From positions 356,152-420,151 of the forward strand of contig NZ_FOSW01000004.1 of NCBI RefSeq assembly GCF_900114385.1: a stretch of DNA of 64,000 bases. The letters run 5' to 3'. A program made the translations under genes and the position numbers. Below the pieces are notes generated by a model. The model ran no database searches, was not told where the DNA came from, and worked only from the letters and a program-made list of their open reading frames with translations. This DNA comes from Geodermatophilus ruber. Its GTDB lineage: Bacteria; Actinomycetota; Actinomycetes; Mycobacteriales; Geodermatophilaceae. Numbering within the stretch: the first letter of the stretch is position 1; every line of letters starts with the position of its first letter. Shown here piece after piece: positions 49,878 to 58,744 of this stretch.

Positions 49878-51134
49878 CTACAGCCGCTCGACCGTCTCCC
49901 CCACCAGCACGCCCCGGGTGTCGAAGACGGGCACCCCGGCCAGCGCGCCCGCGAGGTACTCCCGGTGCGCCTGGAGCAGCACGACGACGTCGGCCTGCTC
50001 GACCGCCTGCCTCAGGTCCGGCTCGGCCTTGAGCGGGTTCTCCGGCTCCCCGTGCTCCGCGGCGTTCCACACCGCCACGTGCGGGTCGTGGAAGCGCAGG
50101 TCGGCGCCGAGCGCGAGCAGCTTCGCCGCCAGCGGCACGGCCGGGGACTCCCGCTCGTCGGCGATGTCGGCCTTGTAGGTGACGCCCAGCAGCAGCACGG
50201 TCGAGCCGCGCACCGCCTTGCCCCGGTCGTTGAGCCGGTCCTGGATCCGCCGGGCCACGTACGCCGGCATGCCGGCGTTGACCTCCTGCGCCAGCTCCAC
50301 GAACCGGAACGGGTAGTGCAGCCGCGCCTGCACGGTGTGCGACAGGTAGTTCGGGTCGATCGGGATGCAGTGCCCGCCCACCCCCGGGCCCGGGTAGAAC
50401 GCCTGGAACCCGAACGGCTTGGTCCGCGCGCACTCGATGACGTTCCACAGGTCGATGCCGAGCTCGTGGGAGAACCGCGCCATCTCGTTGACCAGCGCGA
50501 TGTTGATGTGCCGGTAGGTGTTCTCCAGCAGCTTGGCCATCTCGGCCTCGCGCGTGCCCCTCGCCGGGACGACGGTGTCGATGAAGCTGCCGTAGAAGGC
50601 GGTGGCCCGCTCCCGGCACCGCGCGGTGACCCCGCCCACGACCTTCGGGGTGTTCCTGATGCCGTAGACGGCGTTGCCGGGGTCCACCCGCTCCGGGGAG
50701 AACGCCAGGTTCAGCTCCGCGCCGACCCGCAGGCCGCCGGCCTCGAGCAGCGGCTGGAAGAACTCCTCCGTCGTCCCCGGGTACGTCGTGGACTCCAGCA
50801 CCACCAGGGTGTCGCCGGTCAGCCGCTGCCCCAGCATCCGCCCCACGGCCTCGACGGCGGTCAGGTCCGGCGCACCGTCCCGGTTGAGCGGGGTGGGCAC
50901 GCAGACGACGACGGTGTCCGCCTCGGCGATGCAGCCGGGATCGGTGGTCGGGGTGAACCGGGCCAGCTGGCCGGCGACCGTGGCGTCGTCGATGTCGTCG
51001 ACGTGCGAGCGGCCCGCGGCGAGCGCGGCGACGACCGCCTCGTCCCGGTCGAGGCCGACCACCCGGCGGCCCGCGCGGGCCATCTCGATCGCGAGCGGCA
51101 GCCCGACGTACCCGAGCCCTACGACGACGTCCAC
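49878..51134 (-). CDS. Nucleotide-sugar dehydrogenase (WecC/WbpA-like)
   Basis: 418 residues from GTG 51134. Rossmann domain VVVGLGYVGLPLAIEMARAG, then VPTPLNRDGAPDLTAV, ESTTYPGTTEEF, AFSPERVDPGN, and the catalytic Cys in GVGGHCIPIDP near residue 255. C-terminal LLGVTYKADIADERESPA. Closer to UDP-HexNAc dehydrogenases (SPERVDPGN and KVVGG are typical) than to the glucose enzyme at 25836. It should provide an aminosugar uronate for cluster D. Overlaps the end of the upstream GT gene. Confidence 0.88.
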   Translation of the reverse strand: MDVVVGLGYVGLPLAIEMARAGRRVVGLDRDEAVVAALAAGRSHVDDIDDATVAGQLARFTPTTDPGCIAEADTVVVCVPTPLNRDGAPDLTAVEAVGRMLGQRLTGDTLVVLESTTYPGTTEEFFQPLLEAGGLRVGAELNLAFSPERVDPGNAVYGIRNTPKVVGGVTARCRERATAFYGSFIDTVVPARGTREAEMAKLLENTYRHINIALVNEMARFSHELGIDLWNVIECARTKPFGFQAFYPGPGVGGHCIPIDPNYLSHTVQARLHYPFRFVELAQEVNAGMPAYVARRIQDRLNDRGKAVRGSTVLLLGVTYKADIADERESPAVPLAAKLLALGADLRFHDPHVAVWNAAEHGEPENPLKAEPDLRQAVEQADVVVLLQAHREYLAGALAGVPVFDTRGVLVGETVERL

Positions 51135-52441
51135 CCGGTCACCTCATCGATACCGGCCAGCACCCCCCACTGGGCCCTGGCCTGCGGTTCCGGGGGCACA
51201 GCCGTGGGGCGCCGGAGCGTACGGACGACGCGGCCCTCGCGGTAGGCGTCCGCGACGGCCCGCTCGAAACCGGCGAACAGCACGTCCCGCGCGAAGACCT
51301 TGTCGGCCAGCTCCCTCGACGCCGCCCCCGCCCGCGCCACGGCGGCCGGGTCGGCCAGGAAGCCGGCCAGCTGCTTCGCCGCCACCCGCGGGTCCCGGTC
51401 GAGCACCAGGCCCGCGCCGGTCCCCTCGAGCAGGCCGCCGAGGCTGCCCTGCGCGTTGAGGGCCACCGGCCGGCCCGCCGCGAAGGCGTCGAACACCTTG
51501 TTCGCGCTGTTGCCGGCCAGCGCCGGGATGTCGGCGACCAGGGACGTCGAGATCGTCGCCGCCGCCAGGATCCCCGGCATGGCCTCCTTGGGCTGGGCCG
51601 GGAGGAGGAACAGCGACCGGCCGAGGACGCCGCGCCGCTCGGCGAGGGCGGTGACCTTCTGCTTCTCCGCCCCCTCCCCGACGATCAGGAACCGGACCTC
51701 CGGAGCCAGCGGCGCCGTCGCGGCGGCGACGTCCACGAGCCAGGGGATGTCGTTGGCCCGCCCCAGCGTGCCCGCGTAGAGCACCAGCGGGCGGTCGCCC
51801 AGCCACTCGTGCGCGGCGCGGAAGCGCCGCGCCTCGGCCTCGACCCCGGGGCGGCGGAACAGCGCGACGTCCGACGCGTTCGGCACCAGGGTGATCGCCT
51901 CGGCCGGGAAACCGGCCCGCACGACGCCGGCCGTCATCTCCGGCGACAGCGCGATCACCCGGGTCGCGTGCCGGTAGGCGGCCCGCTCCAGCAGCCGCGC
52001 CGCCCGCTGCAGGACGGGGTTGCGCAGCCCGCCCATCGCGATCGGCACGTCCGGCCAGAGGTCGCGGACCTCGAACACCATCGGCGTCGGGCGCCCCCAC
52101 CGGGCGGCCAGCGCGGGGATCGCGATGGTCAGCGGGGTGCTCGTCGCCAGCACGACGTCCCCGCGCAGCCGGCGGGCGGTCCAGGACGCCATGACGGCGA
52201 ACTGCACGAAGGCCAGCATCCGCCGCGGCACCGACATCGAGTTGTCGTAGCGGACCGGGATCCAGTGCACCTGCGCGCCGCCCTCGACGGTCACCCGCCG
52301 CCGCGCGCCCTCCGCCTGGTCACTGGTGACCACGTGGACGTCGTGGCCGCGCGCCGCCAGTCGGGACGCCCACTCGTAGGACCTCGTCCCCCCGGACATC
52401 TCCGGCGTGACGAAGTACTGGTGCAGGTAGACGAGCCTCAT
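51119..52441 (-). CDS. Glycosyltransferase family 4 (WcaI/WbuB-like)
   Basis: 440 residues. N-terminal MRLVYLHQYFVTPEMSGGTR with the Gly-Gly acceptor loop is typical of the WbuB/WcaI group; PTPMVFEVRDLWPDVPIAMG, IALSPEMTAGVV, LVLYAGTLGRANDIPWLVD and VRFLIVGEGAEKQKV follow. The usual C-terminal E-x7-E block reads NSANKVFDAFAAGRPVALN. Likely adds fucosamine- or other aminosugar-type residues. ATG 52441 chosen because it begins the conserved strand. The dehydrogenase overlaps its end by 16 bases, so both are one operon. Confidence 0.86.
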   Translation of the reverse strand: MRLVYLHQYFVTPEMSGGTRSYEWASRLAARGHDVHVVTSDQAEGARRRVTVEGGAQVHWIPVRYDNSMSVPRRMLAFVQFAVMASWTARRLRGDVVLATSTPLTIAIPALAARWGRPTPMVFEVRDLWPDVPIAMGGLRNPVLQRAARLLERAAYRHATRVIALSPEMTAGVVRAGFPAEAITLVPNASDVALFRRPGVEAEARRFRAAHEWLGDRPLVLYAGTLGRANDIPWLVDVAAATAPLAPEVRFLIVGEGAEKQKVTALAERRGVLGRSLFLLPAQPKEAMPGILAAATISTSLVADIPALAGNSANKVFDAFAAGRPVALNAQGSLGGLLEGTGAGLVLDRDPRVAAKQLAGFLADPAAVARAGAASRELADKVFARDVLFAGFERAVADAYREGRVVRTLRRPTAVPPEPQARAQWGVLAGIDEVTGWTSS

Positions 52442-52565
52442 CGTGCAGACCTCATGCAGCCACCTCCGTCGACGGGGCAGAGCCGACGCCATACTCCCTG
52501 GTCATGCCCCCGTCCGGGGGAAAAACGGCCGGGCCCCACCCGGCCGGTCGCTAGGGTCAGCCCTC

Positions 52566-53861
52566 GTGGGCGAAGCCGGCGGGGGGCGCGGGCTCCCGCA
52601 CGGTGTGGCCGCCCGGCTCCTCGTCGCCCAGCTGGTCACCGCCGCGGTCGCCTTCGGCATCAACGTGCTCTCCGCGCGGAGCCTGGGCCCGGAGGGGCGG
52701 GGCGCCCTGGCGCTCTACCTGCAGCTCTCCTACATCGTCGCGGTGCTCTGCATCGCCGGGATCGACCGGAGCTACCCCGCCTCGGCGGCCGGCCGCAGCG
52801 GCCCCGGGACGCGGGAGGCCGGCGGCGAGATCCTGCGGCTGACGCTGCTGCCCACGGCCGTGTGCGTGGCGCTCACCCTCGCGGTCTCGCTGGTCCCGCC
52901 GCTGGCGACCGGCTACACCCTCGCCCACGCCGGGGCGCTGGCCCTGATGCTGCTCGGCCTGGTCGCGACGACGGCGCTGCGCACGGCCGCGATCGCGGCG
53001 GGCAGCGCCTCGGCGTTCCTGACGGTGACCCTGGCCTGGCAGGGGTCGCTGGCGGTCGCGGCGGGGCTGTTCACCCTGGCCGGCGTCGACAGCCCCCTGG
53101 TGTGGCTGCTCGCCTACGGCCTCGCGGCGCTGCTGCCCGCCCTCGTGCTGCTCGCCGTCCAGCGGCCCCGGCTGCGCCCCGGGTTCCCGGCCGCCCGCCG
53201 CGCCTCGCGGCTGGCGGGCCTGGCGCTGCTGCCCTCGACGCTGGCGAACATGGTGACGCTGCGGGCCGACCGGCTGCTGCTGCCCGCGATCGCCGGCCCC
53301 GAGGCGCTCGGCCTCTACATCATCGTCGCGACGATCACCGAGGCGCTGGGCTGGCCGGCCCAGGCCTACGTCGACGCGCACGTCCCGGCGTGGGCGCGGG
53401 CGCACGAGCAGGGGCGGCTGCGCCCGCTGCGGGTCGTCGCCGTGTCCCTGGGCTACGTCGCCGTCGCCGTCACCGCCGTCGGCCTGGTCACCGCCGCGCT
53501 GGTCGTGCCCGTGTTCGGCGGGGAGTACCGGGCCTCCGTCGCACTGGTGTGGCCGCTGGCGATCGCCGCCGGGCTGCACACCCTGAGCCGGGTCGGCGTG
53601 GGGATCGCCGTCGCCCGCGCGCAGCCCTACCGCGTCGGCGTGGTCGACGTCGGCGGCATGCTGGTCGCCCTCGCCGCCTACCTGGTGCTCATCCCGCTCG
53701 GCGGTGCGCTCGGGACGGCCTGGGCCTGCGTCATCGGCTACAGCGCCGGCGCCGCGCTGGCCGCGTGGGCGGCGCTGGCACCGTCGAAGGTTCCCGCCCC
53801 GGACGGGCCCGCGGTCGATGACCCTCACGAGAACAGCGCGCAGCCGACCCCACCCCGCTGA
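52566..53861 (+). CDS. Polysaccharide flippase (Wzx, cluster D)
   Basis: 431 residues from GTG 52566, 12 membrane helices. VAARLLVAQLVTAAVAFGIN and LGPEGRGALALYLQLSYIVAVLC are typical MOP-type opening helices; RADRLLLPAIAGPEALGLYIIV is the conserved middle. High GC, in contrast to the cassette flippase. Divergent from the leftward GT4/dehydrogenase operon, convergent with the aminotransferase 24 bases on. Third flippase of the window; would export the cluster D repeat. Confidence 0.87.
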   Translation: MGEAGGGRGLPHGVAARLLVAQLVTAAVAFGINVLSARSLGPEGRGALALYLQLSYIVAVLCIAGIDRSYPASAAGRSGPGTREAGGEILRLTLLPTAVCVALTLAVSLVPPLATGYTLAHAGALALMLLGLVATTALRTAAIAAGSASAFLTVTLAWQGSLAVAAGLFTLAGVDSPLVWLLAYGLAALLPALVLLAVQRPRLRPGFPAARRASRLAGLALLPSTLANMVTLRADRLLLPAIAGPEALGLYIIVATITEALGWPAQAYVDAHVPAWARAHEQGRLRPLRVVAVSLGYVAVAVTAVGLVTAALVVPVFGGEYRASVALVWPLAIAAGLHTLSRVGVGIAVARAQPYRVGVVDVGGMLVALAAYLVLIPLGGALGTAWACVIGYSAGAALAAWAALAPSKVPAPDGPAVDDPHENSAQPTPPR

Positions 53862-53885
53862 TCGGATCGACCGAGGCCCCGGCGG

Positions 53886-55022
53886 TCAGGAGTCCAGGAA
53901 GGACTCGATCACCCCGAGCACCCGGGCGACCTGCTCGCCGGTCAGCGCCGAGCCGCTGGGCAGGGTCAGGCCGGTCGCGAACAGGGTGTCGGCCGCGCCG
54001 GTCAGGAACGCCCGGGCCCCGGCGAACACCGGCTGCCGGTGCATCGGCTTCCACAGCGGCCGCGACTCGACGTCGGCCTCGTCGAGCGCCTTGCGCAGAT
54101 CCTCGGCGCACCAGCCCGCCTCGACCGGGTCGACCAGGATCGCGGTCAGCCAGCAGTTGTCGCCGTCGTCCCCCGGCCGCTGGAAGACGCGCACCCCCGG
54201 CCGATCGGCCACCAGCCGCGCGTACTGCTCCCGCAGGGCCCGCCGCCGGCCGATCATCCCGTCGAGCCGCTCGAGCTGGCCGAGGCCGAGCGCGGCGAGG
54301 ACGTTGCTCAGGCGGTAGTTGTAGCCGACCTCGGTGTGCTCGTAGTGCACCGTCGGCTGCCGCGCCTGGGTGCTCAGGTACCGCACCCGGCCCGCGGTCC
54401 GCGGGTCGTCGGTGAGCAGCATGCCGCCACCGCTGGTCGTCATCACCTTGTTGCCGTTGAAGGACAGCGCCGCCACGGCGCCGAACGACCCGGCCGGGCG
54501 GCCCGCCAGGTCCGACCCCAGCGACTCGGCCGCGTCCGACACCACCAGGACGCCGAACTCCGCGCCGACCCGCTCCAGCTCGGGGTAGTCCGCGCACCGG
54601 CCGAGGAGGTCGACCGGGACGACCGCCGCGACCTCGGCCCCTTCCCGGTGCAGCTGCACCAGCGCCTCGCGCAGCAGCGCGGGGTCCAGGTTGCCGGTGT
54701 GCGGTTCGCAGTCGACGAACACCGGGGTGGCGCCGGTGTAGACCACCGCGTTCGCCGTCGCCGCGAAGGTCAGCGTCGGCACCAGCACGACCCGGCCCGG
54801 ACCCGCCCCGGCCTCCAGCAGCGCCAGGTGCAGCGCCGCCGTCCCCGACGACAGCGCCACCGCGTGCCGCCGGCCGCAGCGCTCGGCCACGGCGGCCTCG
54901 AACGCGTCGACCATCGGGCCGAGCGGGGCGATCCACCCGGAGCGGACCGCCTGCACGACCAGCTCCTCCTCCCGCGCCCCGACGTCGGGGGAGGACAGCA
55001 GGATCCGACCAGCGGACGTCAC
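53886..55022 (-). CDS. DegT/DnrJ/EryC1 sugar aminotransferase (EpsN/PglE-like)
   Basis: 378 residues from GTG 55022. PLP enzyme that aminates UDP-4-keto-6-deoxy sugars. Motifs: ALSSGTAALHLALLEAG, PTLTFAATANAV, VVSDAAESLG, FNGNKVMTTSGGGML with the Schiff-base Lys, and NYRLSNVLAALGLGQL. The segment SRPLWKPMHRQPVF is characteristic of the bacillosamine-type EpsN/PglE enzymes. The start overlaps the dehydratase stop (GTGA), so substrate-producing and substrate-using enzymes are coupled. No partner acetyltransferase lies beside it. Confidence 0.88.
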   Translation of the reverse strand: MTSAGRILLSSPDVGAREEELVVQAVRSGWIAPLGPMVDAFEAAVAERCGRRHAVALSSGTAALHLALLEAGAGPGRVVLVPTLTFAATANAVVYTGATPVFVDCEPHTGNLDPALLREALVQLHREGAEVAAVVPVDLLGRCADYPELERVGAEFGVLVVSDAAESLGSDLAGRPAGSFGAVAALSFNGNKVMTTSGGGMLLTDDPRTAGRVRYLSTQARQPTVHYEHTEVGYNYRLSNVLAALGLGQLERLDGMIGRRRALREQYARLVADRPGVRVFQRPGDDGDNCWLTAILVDPVEAGWCAEDLRKALDEADVESRPLWKPMHRQPVFAGARAFLTGAADTLFATGLTLPSGSALTGEQVARVLGVIESFLDS

Positions 55023-56818
55023 CGGGAGACCATGCCCCGCGCCCGGCCCCCGGGCGGGCTCCCCTCGATCGGCCCGGTCGGCCCGAGCCCCAGCAGGACC
55101 TCGGGCTCGAGCGCCGGCACGGGCACGTGGCTGATCAGCGGGTGCACGGGACGGCGGTCCTCCTCGCCGGCGCCGAAGAGGTCCTCGTGCAGCTTCTCCC
55201 CGGGGCGCAGACCGGTGAAGAGGATGTTGATCGGCCGCTCCTCCAGGGCGATGAGGGACGTCGCCACGTCGGCGATCCGCACCGGGACGCCCATGTCGAG
55301 GACGAGCGCCTCGCCGCCGACGCCGATCGCGCCGGCCTGGATGACCAGCTGCACCGCCTCGGGGATCGTCATGAAGTAGCGCGTGACCTCCGGGTGCGTC
55401 ACCGTCACCGGACCCCCGCGGGCGATCTGCGCCGCGAACGTCTCCAGCACCGACCCCCGGCTGCCCAGCACGTTCCCGAAGCGCACGGACAGGAACCGCC
55501 CGGAGTTCTGCTGCGCGTAGGTGGCCGTGAGCCGCTCGGCCATCCGCTTGGTGCGGCCCAGCACGCTCACCGGGTCGGCGGCCTTGTCGGTGGAGACGTT
55601 GATGAAGTGGCTCACCCCCACGGCGGTGGCCGCGTCCAGCACGTTGCGGGTGCCCAGGACGTTCGTCTTCCACCCCTCGGCGGGGTACTGCTCGAGCATC
55701 GTGAGGTGTTTGAGCGCGGCGGCGTGGAACACGACGTCGGGACGCCGCTCGCCGAACAGCGCGCGCACCGCCTCGGCGTCCCGGATGTCGGCCAGGAGGA
55801 CCTCGGGGAGGTCCAGCCAGGCCTGGCCGCGGATGCTCAGCTGCACGGCGTGCAGCGCGGACTCGTCGCGGTCGAGCATCATCAGCTCGGCCGGCCCGTA
55901 GTTGGCGATCTGCCGGCACAGCTCCGACCCGATGGAGCCGCCGGCGCCGGTGACCAGCACCCGCCGCCCCCGGAGGTAGCCGGCGATCTCGTCGACGTTG
56001 GTGTCGATCTGCCGCCGGCCCAGCAGGTCGGCGATGTCTATGTCCCGGACGTCGCGGATGCCCACCCGCCGGCTGAGCAGGTCGGACAGCGAGGGCAGCA
56101 CCTTGACGGTGAGCCCGGTCGCCCGCGCCCGCGTGGAGATGTCGCGGACGAGCGCGGAGTCCGCCGACGGGAGCGCGATGACCAGCACCTCGGCCCCGGT
56201 GGTCTCCGTCGCGACCCGGATGCGCTCCCGCCCGCCGAGCATCCGCACCCCGCGCAGGCGCACGTGCCGCTTCGCCGGGTCGTCGTCCAGGAGGCCCACC
56301 GGCACGTAGGGGCTGGCCGGATCGCCCAGCATGGAGCGGACCAGCTGCTCACCGGCGTCCCCGGCGCCGAAGACCAGGGTGGGCCGCCCCTCCCGCGGGC
56401 GCAGCGCCCCCTCCCGCTGCCGCCGGATCACCAGCCGGCACCCCAGCATCAGCACGAACGAGAGCACCGCCCCCAGGAAGGGCACGGAGAGGGGCAGCGG
56501 CCGCGGTGAGCCGGCGACCAGCACGGCCGCGCCGCCGCCGAGGGCGACCGCCGCGAGGGTGAGCGAGAGCGCCTTGACCTCGTCGGTGCTCGCCAAGGCG
56601 TAACGGCCCTGGTGCAACCGCAGGGTCAGCGAGAGAGCCACGAAGACGACCGCGGCCACCGCGGTCCCGACCAGCAGGCCGCCGACGTCGATCCGGCCGA
56701 GCGCGCCGTCGTACCGGGCCGCGGCCGCCAGCGTCAGACCGGCGTAGAGCGACATCAGGTCGGTGAGCAGCAGCGCCAGCCGGGCGAGCCGCCAGCGCGG
56801 TGCGGGCTTCCGGAGCAT
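55019..56818 (-). CDS. Membrane-bound UDP-sugar 4,6-dehydratase (EpsC/PglF/CapD-like)
   Basis: 599 residues from ATG 56818, which has GGGAGG eight bases before; ATG 56842 would add eight residues. Four N-terminal helices, a first Rossmann-like domain (LVFGAGDAGEQLVRSM, PVGLLDDDPAKRHV), then the SDR domain VLVTGAGGSIGSELCRQI with MLDRDESALH, FHAAALKHLTMLE, and VSTDKAADPVSVLGRTKRMAE. Converts UDP-GlcNAc to the 4-keto-6-deoxy sugar used by the aminotransferase. The catalytic Lys is in GRTK; Tyr is replaced, as usual in this branch. Confidence 0.92.
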   Translation of the reverse strand: MLRKPAPRWRLARLALLLTDLMSLYAGLTLAAAARYDGALGRIDVGGLLVGTAVAAVVFVALSLTLRLHQGRYALASTDEVKALSLTLAAVALGGGAAVLVAGSPRPLPLSVPFLGAVLSFVLMLGCRLVIRRQREGALRPREGRPTLVFGAGDAGEQLVRSMLGDPASPYVPVGLLDDDPAKRHVRLRGVRMLGGRERIRVATETTGAEVLVIALPSADSALVRDISTRARATGLTVKVLPSLSDLLSRRVGIRDVRDIDIADLLGRRQIDTNVDEIAGYLRGRRVLVTGAGGSIGSELCRQIANYGPAELMMLDRDESALHAVQLSIRGQAWLDLPEVLLADIRDAEAVRALFGERRPDVVFHAAALKHLTMLEQYPAEGWKTNVLGTRNVLDAATAVGVSHFINVSTDKAADPVSVLGRTKRMAERLTATYAQQNSGRFLSVRFGNVLGSRGSVLETFAAQIARGGPVTVTHPEVTRYFMTIPEAVQLVIQAGAIGVGGEALVLDMGVPVRIADVATSLIALEERPINILFTGLRPGEKLHEDLFGAGEEDRRPVHPLISHVPVPALEPEVLLGLGPTGPIEGSPPGGRARGMVSR

Positions 56819-56933
56819 CAGCGCGACCTCCCACCGAGCCATCGGCCGTCCGGGACGAGCGGAGCGCGGCGGCACCCGATCGCGGCCCCGGGAGGGAGAC
56901 CCCCGGGCACCAGCGCGTGCCGGCGCCGCGTGC

Positions 56934-58421
56934 TCATGACGCCGTGCGCCCGCTCTCGGACCTGACGGCCGGCACGAGCGGGGCCGGCACCCGCGCCCGC
57001 CCGATCCGGCCCCATCGCCGGCGACGGGCACGCACGCTCACGGTCGCCGAGGACGGCCCTCCCCGGTCGGGGTCGGCCTCGTACCCGTAGCCGTACCCCT
57101 GGCCGAGCGCCGTGGAGTGCCGCACCCCGTTCAGCACCACGCCCAGGCACCGGGCGCCGACCCGCGACAGCGTGGCCACCGCCTCGGCGAGCACCTCCCG
57201 GCGCGTGACGCCGGACCAGGCCGTGACCACGCAGCCATCGGCCAGCGCGGCGAGCACCGCGGCGTCGGTCACCGGCAGCAGCGGCGGGCTGTCGACGACC
57301 ACGAAGTCATGGGTCGTGCGGAGGGTCTCCAGCAGCGCCCGCATCTGCGCGGAGCCCAGCATCTCGCTGGGGCTGGGCGGCATCGGGCCGGCGGCCAGCA
57401 CGGTCACGTTGCCGTCCCGCCACGGCTGCGTCACCTCGGCCAGTTCCGCCGACCCGGCCAGCACGTTCGTCAGGCCGGCGCCGCCGATCAGACCCATGTA
57501 CCGGGTGACCCGCGGCCGCCGCAGGTCGGCCTCGACCAGCATCACCCGGCTGCCGGACTGCCCCAGCGCCGCGGCGAGGTTCACCGCGAGGGTGGTCTTC
57601 CCCTCGCCGGGGACCGAGCTGGTCACCACGATGACCCGCGGCGGGTGGTCCACGTCGAGGAACTGCAGGCTGGTGCGGATCCCCCGGAAGGCCTCCGCGC
57701 TGCCGGTGTACCCGCCCTCGACCGCGATCACGTGCGCCTGGTCGAGCCGCGGATCCTGGGGGACCGAGCCGATCAGCCCCTTGCCGGTGATCTCCTGGAC
57801 GTGCTCGCGGCTCTTGACGGTGTTGTCCAGGCGGCGGCGCAGCAACGCGAGCGCGACCCCCGCGAGGAGCCCGAGGACCGCCCCGAGCGCGAGGTTGCGG
57901 GGCACGTCCGGGCTGACGACGTCCCGGTCCAGCTGGGCGGGCTGGAGGGTGGTCACCTCGATCGTCGGACTGCCGGCCCCCGCGGGGGACTCGAGCCGCG
58001 CCACCTCGGCCCGGAACTGGCGGCCGAGGGAGGCAGCGATGTCCCGGGCCCGCTCCGCGGAGGTGTCGGTCACCGTCACGTCGAGCAGCACCGTCTCCGG
58101 CACCACCGTGGCGGTCACCTTGCGGGCGACCTGCTCGGGGGTCAGCGACAGGCCCAGGTCGTCGACGACCCGGGCGGCCAGCACCTCCATCGTCAGCATC
58201 TCGGCGTAGGACGCGACCCGCTCCTGGGAGAAGAGGTCCCCCTCGTACGCGGCCGACGTGTCCGGGGCGCTCGCCGCCGAGACGAACAAGCGGGTCGTGG
58301 AGGAGTACTGCGGGGTGCTGAGCAGACTCAGGGCGCCGGCGACGAGGAGCCCGAGCAGGACCCCGGCGGCGATGCGCGTCCAACCGGCGCGCACTGCGTG
58401 CATCACGTCCTTGAGGTCCAC
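56934..58421 (-). CDS. Polysaccharide co-polymerase fused to BY-kinase (Wzz-Wzc type, cluster D)
   Basis: 495 residues from GTG 58421 with GAGGAGGGGG upstream. Wzz domain between two helices (about 18-38 and 180-200). Kinase motifs intact: VVTSSVPGEGKTTLAVNLA, VMLVEADLRRPRV, FVVVDSPPLLPVTDAA. Tyr cluster GQGYGYGYEADPD lies before an unusual basic tail (SVRARRRRWGRIGRARV) that the cluster B paralog lacks. No phosphatase is encoded nearby, so the one at 29402 may serve both kinases. First gene of a leftward group with the dehydratase and aminotransferase. Confidence 0.9.
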   Translation of the reverse strand: MDLKDVMHAVRAGWTRIAAGVLLGLLVAGALSLLSTPQYSSTTRLFVSAASAPDTSAAYEGDLFSQERVASYAEMLTMEVLAARVVDDLGLSLTPEQVARKVTATVVPETVLLDVTVTDTSAERARDIAASLGRQFRAEVARLESPAGAGSPTIEVTTLQPAQLDRDVVSPDVPRNLALGAVLGLLAGVALALLRRRLDNTVKSREHVQEITGKGLIGSVPQDPRLDQAHVIAVEGGYTGSAEAFRGIRTSLQFLDVDHPPRVIVVTSSVPGEGKTTLAVNLAAALGQSGSRVMLVEADLRRPRVTRYMGLIGGAGLTNVLAGSAELAEVTQPWRDGNVTVLAAGPMPPSPSEMLGSAQMRALLETLRTTHDFVVVDSPPLLPVTDAAVLAALADGCVVTAWSGVTRREVLAEAVATLSRVGARCLGVVLNGVRHSTALGQGYGYGYEADPDRGGPSSATVSVRARRRRWGRIGRARVPAPLVPAVRSESGRTAS

Positions 58422-58744
58422 CCGTCCCCCTCCTCGGGGCGGGCCCCAGGCGCTGCAGACCCGCGTCGTGTCGTCGCTCGGTGCTGTCAGCCGGTCGGTG
58501 CGCACGGCGCCTCGCGGCACCGCCCACACCACCCCCGCGGCCCGCGGAGCGTAGCGCAGAGTGAGGACTTCGGGTCATTTTCGCCCAATCCGAGACCACG
58601 ACCGGCGCTCTCGCCGTCATACGACTACTGACGGTAGTGACTCGCTGGTCTGGTGCGTCCGGCCGGAACGCGGCCGGCTCCGATCGGTGGGCAGACCCCT
58701 CGGGCGATCGCCTGGAGCCCCGACGTCGGGCATGCTCTGCGGCC
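58422..58744. promoter_or_regulatory. Divergent intergenic region, 323 bases
   Basis: Separates the leftward BY-kinase group from the rightward wzy. ACTAC (58624-58628) and GTAGT (58634-58638) form an inverted repeat with a 5-base spacer. It lies in an AT-richer block (58571-58640) that probably holds the promoters. No gene seen. Confidence 0.4.
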
